From: Campylobacterales bacterium
Lineage (GTDB): Bacteria > Campylobacterota > Campylobacteria > Campylobacterales > SZUA-545
Assembly (NCBI GenBank): GCA_025800305.1
Contig: JAOXRY010000076.1
Location: 1-6,853 of the forward strand
DNA length: 6,853 bases
Direction: 5' to 3'
The position numbers were made by a program, and so were the translations under genes. The first letter of the stretch is position 1; the number at the start of each line of letters is the position of its first letter. The notes beneath the pieces are model-generated. The model had not been told where the DNA came from and ran no database searches. It saw nothing but the letters and a program-made list of their open reading frames with translations. Below are positions 6,215-6,853 of the stretch, piece after piece.

Positions 6215-6227
6215 AAGAAAATTTCTT
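6215..6227. repeat. 13-bp perfect palindrome in the kinase/flgB divergent region
   Basis: AAGAAA-A-TTTCTT is symmetric around base 6221. It lies 17 bases upstream of the sigma-54 -24 element of flgB and upstream of the kinase -10 region, so it could be a shared operator. It is low in complexity, and chance cannot be excluded. Confidence 0.3.
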
Positions 6228-6243
6228 GCTGGGTGTTTAAAAA

Positions 6244-6257
6244 GGAATTATTTTTGC
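6244..6257 (+). promoter_or_regulatory. Sigma-54 (RpoN) -24/-12 promoter of flgB-flgC
   Basis: GGAATTATTTTTGC, followed by TTA, has the invariant GG (6244-6245) and GC (6256-6257) separated by exactly 10 bases. It matches the Campylobacter-type GGAA...TTGCTT form. Transcription would start near 6269, leaving a leader of about 20 bases that contains the AAGGAG ribosome site. Rod genes flgBC are known RpoN targets in Campylobacter, activated through FlgS/FlgR. A matching promoter at the correct distance makes this call strong for a sequence-only prediction. Confidence 0.88.
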
Positions 6258-6277
6258 TTACTGATTAACAGATTCAC

Positions 6278-6283
6278 AAGGAG
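6278..6283 (+). promoter_or_regulatory. Ribosome binding site of flgB
   Basis: AAGGAG lies 6 bases before the ATG at 6290. It is a strong Shine-Dalgarno match, the best in the window, which fits a gene made at high level in bursts of flagellar assembly. Confidence 0.8.
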
Positions 6284-6289
6284 CAAATA

Positions 6290-6715
6290 ATGGTAGAGTT
6301 CAATAAATCAAACAAGTACATAGCAACGGCACTAAACGCAAGGTCAGTAAGACAAGACATGATCAGTAGTAATATCGCCAATGTTGATACTCCTTTTTAT
6401 AGATCAAGAGATTTAAACTTTGAACAATTATTGGCAAAAAAAGCCCATCAAGAATTTGCAGGAGCAAAAGATTTAAAACTAAATGTAGCAAAAACCAACG
6501 GCGCTCACCTTGATCCAATTGATGATGATGAAGGTAAACCAACAATTTTTTATAGAGATGGTCACATGGCAAGAAATGACGGAAATACTGTTGATCTTGA
6601 CGTTGAGATGAGTGAACAATCAAAAAATGGTGTAATGTATAACGCACTGGTTGAATCATTAAAAAAGAATAAGATGATTGTTTTAACAGCAATTGAATCT
6701 GGTAAAAATTTATAA
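6290..6715 (+). CDS. flgB: Flagellar basal-body proximal rod protein FlgB
   Basis: Structural subunit of the flagellar rod, exported through the flagellar type III apparatus and assembled in the periplasm next to FliE and the MS ring. The 141 residues are the usual FlgB length. The N-terminal helix carries the rod signature MISSNIANVDTPFYRSRDLNFEQLL (24-48), in which FlgB-type VDTP and RDLNFE are diagnostic. The C-terminal helix begins after NTVDLDVEMSEQ (98-109) and ends with ALVESLKKNKMIVLTAIESG, as in rod proteins that coil with their neighbours. No cleavable signal peptide is present, as expected for type III export. It is the first gene of an operon with flgC (12 bases between stop and start) and is preceded by a sigma-54 promoter. 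Confidence 0.96.
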   Translation: MVEFNKSNKYIATALNARSVRQDMISSNIANVDTPFYRSRDLNFEQLLAKKAHQEFAGAKDLKLNVAKTNGAHLDPIDDDEGKPTIFYRDGHMARNDGNTVDLDVEMSEQSKNGVMYNALVESLKKNKMIVLTAIESGKNL

Positions 6716-6720
6716 AAGGA
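6715..6720 (+). promoter_or_regulatory. Ribosome binding site of flgC
   Basis: AAAGGA starts at the last base of the flgB stop codon and ends 7 bases before the flgC ATG at 6728. It shows that flgC is separately initiated within the same transcript. Confidence 0.7.
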
Positions 6721-6727
6721 CTAAATA

Positions 6728-6853
6728 ATGGCATTTCTTAATTCCTTTGACATAAGCGGATACGGACTTTCAGCACAGAGATTTAGAACTAATATGATTA
6801 GTTCAAATATCGCCAATGCAAACACAACAAGGACCGATGAGGGCGGACCTTAT
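6728..6853 (+). CDS. flgC: Flagellar basal-body rod protein FlgC, 3' end outside window
   Basis: Proximal rod subunit that stacks with FlgB and FlgF, exported by the flagellar type III apparatus. Only the first 42 codons are present. They read as the typical FlgC N-terminus: FDISGYGLSAQRFR (7-20), MISSNIANANTTRTDEGGPY (23-42), with the FlgC-specific NANTTRT-EGGPY form. Family length is about 160 residues, so roughly three quarters lies beyond the right edge. The MISSNIAN helix is paralogous to that of FlgB. It is co-transcribed with flgB from the sigma-54 promoter. Confidence 0.96.
   Translation, partial: MAFLNSFDISGYGLSAQRFRTNMISSNIANANTTRTDEGGPY

Noticed and set aside
6276..6284. CsrA-type site (A-N-GGA) in the flgB leader
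   Set aside because: The motif is simply the strong AAGGAG ribosome site; no hairpin presents it and no second site was seen.
6363..6734. 123-codon minus-strand open frame covering flgB
   Set aside because: Leu/His/Gln-rich shadow of a clear flgB gene.

Overview
The window looks like chromosome from an AT-rich member of the Campylobacterota (formerly Epsilonproteobacteria). This is an inference from gene style, not a database match. Three things point there: a histidine kinase with the 'SHHWRQPLN' type of H-box that is common in this phylum, divided siroheme genes, and a flgB-flgC rod operon preceded by a canonical sigma-54 promoter. The sigma-54 promoter argues for Campylobacter-, Sulfurospirillum- or Sulfurimonas-like relatives and against lineages that lack RpoN. 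The genus cannot be fixed from the sequence alone.

Layout, left to right. Bases 1-1190 (minus strand) hold the first 396 codons of a type I glutamine synthetase (glnA), whose 3' end lies outside the window. A short divergent intergenic region (1191-1304) separates it from a small plus-strand precorrin-2 dehydrogenase/ferrochelatase (1305-1745). That gene runs tail-to-tail into cobA (SUMT, 1735-2451, minus), with their ends overlapping by 11 bases. Upstream of cobA on the minus strand are a membrane-anchored pseudopilin-like protein (2448-3575, overlapping cobA by 4 bases) and a large dCache-HAMP histidine kinase (3616-6156). These three probably form one transcript: kinase, then pseudopilin-like protein, then cobA. 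A 133-base divergent region (6157-6289) holds putative kinase promoter elements on the minus strand and the sigma-54 promoter of flgB on the plus strand. flgB (6290-6715) and the first 42 codons of flgC (6728-6853) end the window.

How the genes relate. The two siroheme enzymes catalyse consecutive steps: uroporphyrinogen III to precorrin-2, then to sirohydrochlorin and possibly siroheme. They are transcribed toward each other rather than together. GlnA assimilates ammonium, and siroheme is needed by assimilatory nitrite and sulfite reductases, so a loose nitrogen/sulfur assimilation theme is possible but not shown. The kinase has no response regulator beside it here. It is divergent from a sigma-54 flagellar operon, but its architecture (periplasmic sensor, two membrane segments) is not that of the cytoplasmic flagellar kinase FlgS.

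I found no tRNA, rRNA, CRISPR array, insertion sequence or convincing rho-independent terminator, and no clear new defence or mobile system. The items most worth a second look are the sigma-54 promoter, an apparent excess of the palindrome AGATCT, the unusual kinase/pseudopilin-like/cobA gene set, the convergent siroheme overlap, the highly basic dehydrogenase with Asn at a conserved Asp position, and several short palindromes in the intergenic regions.
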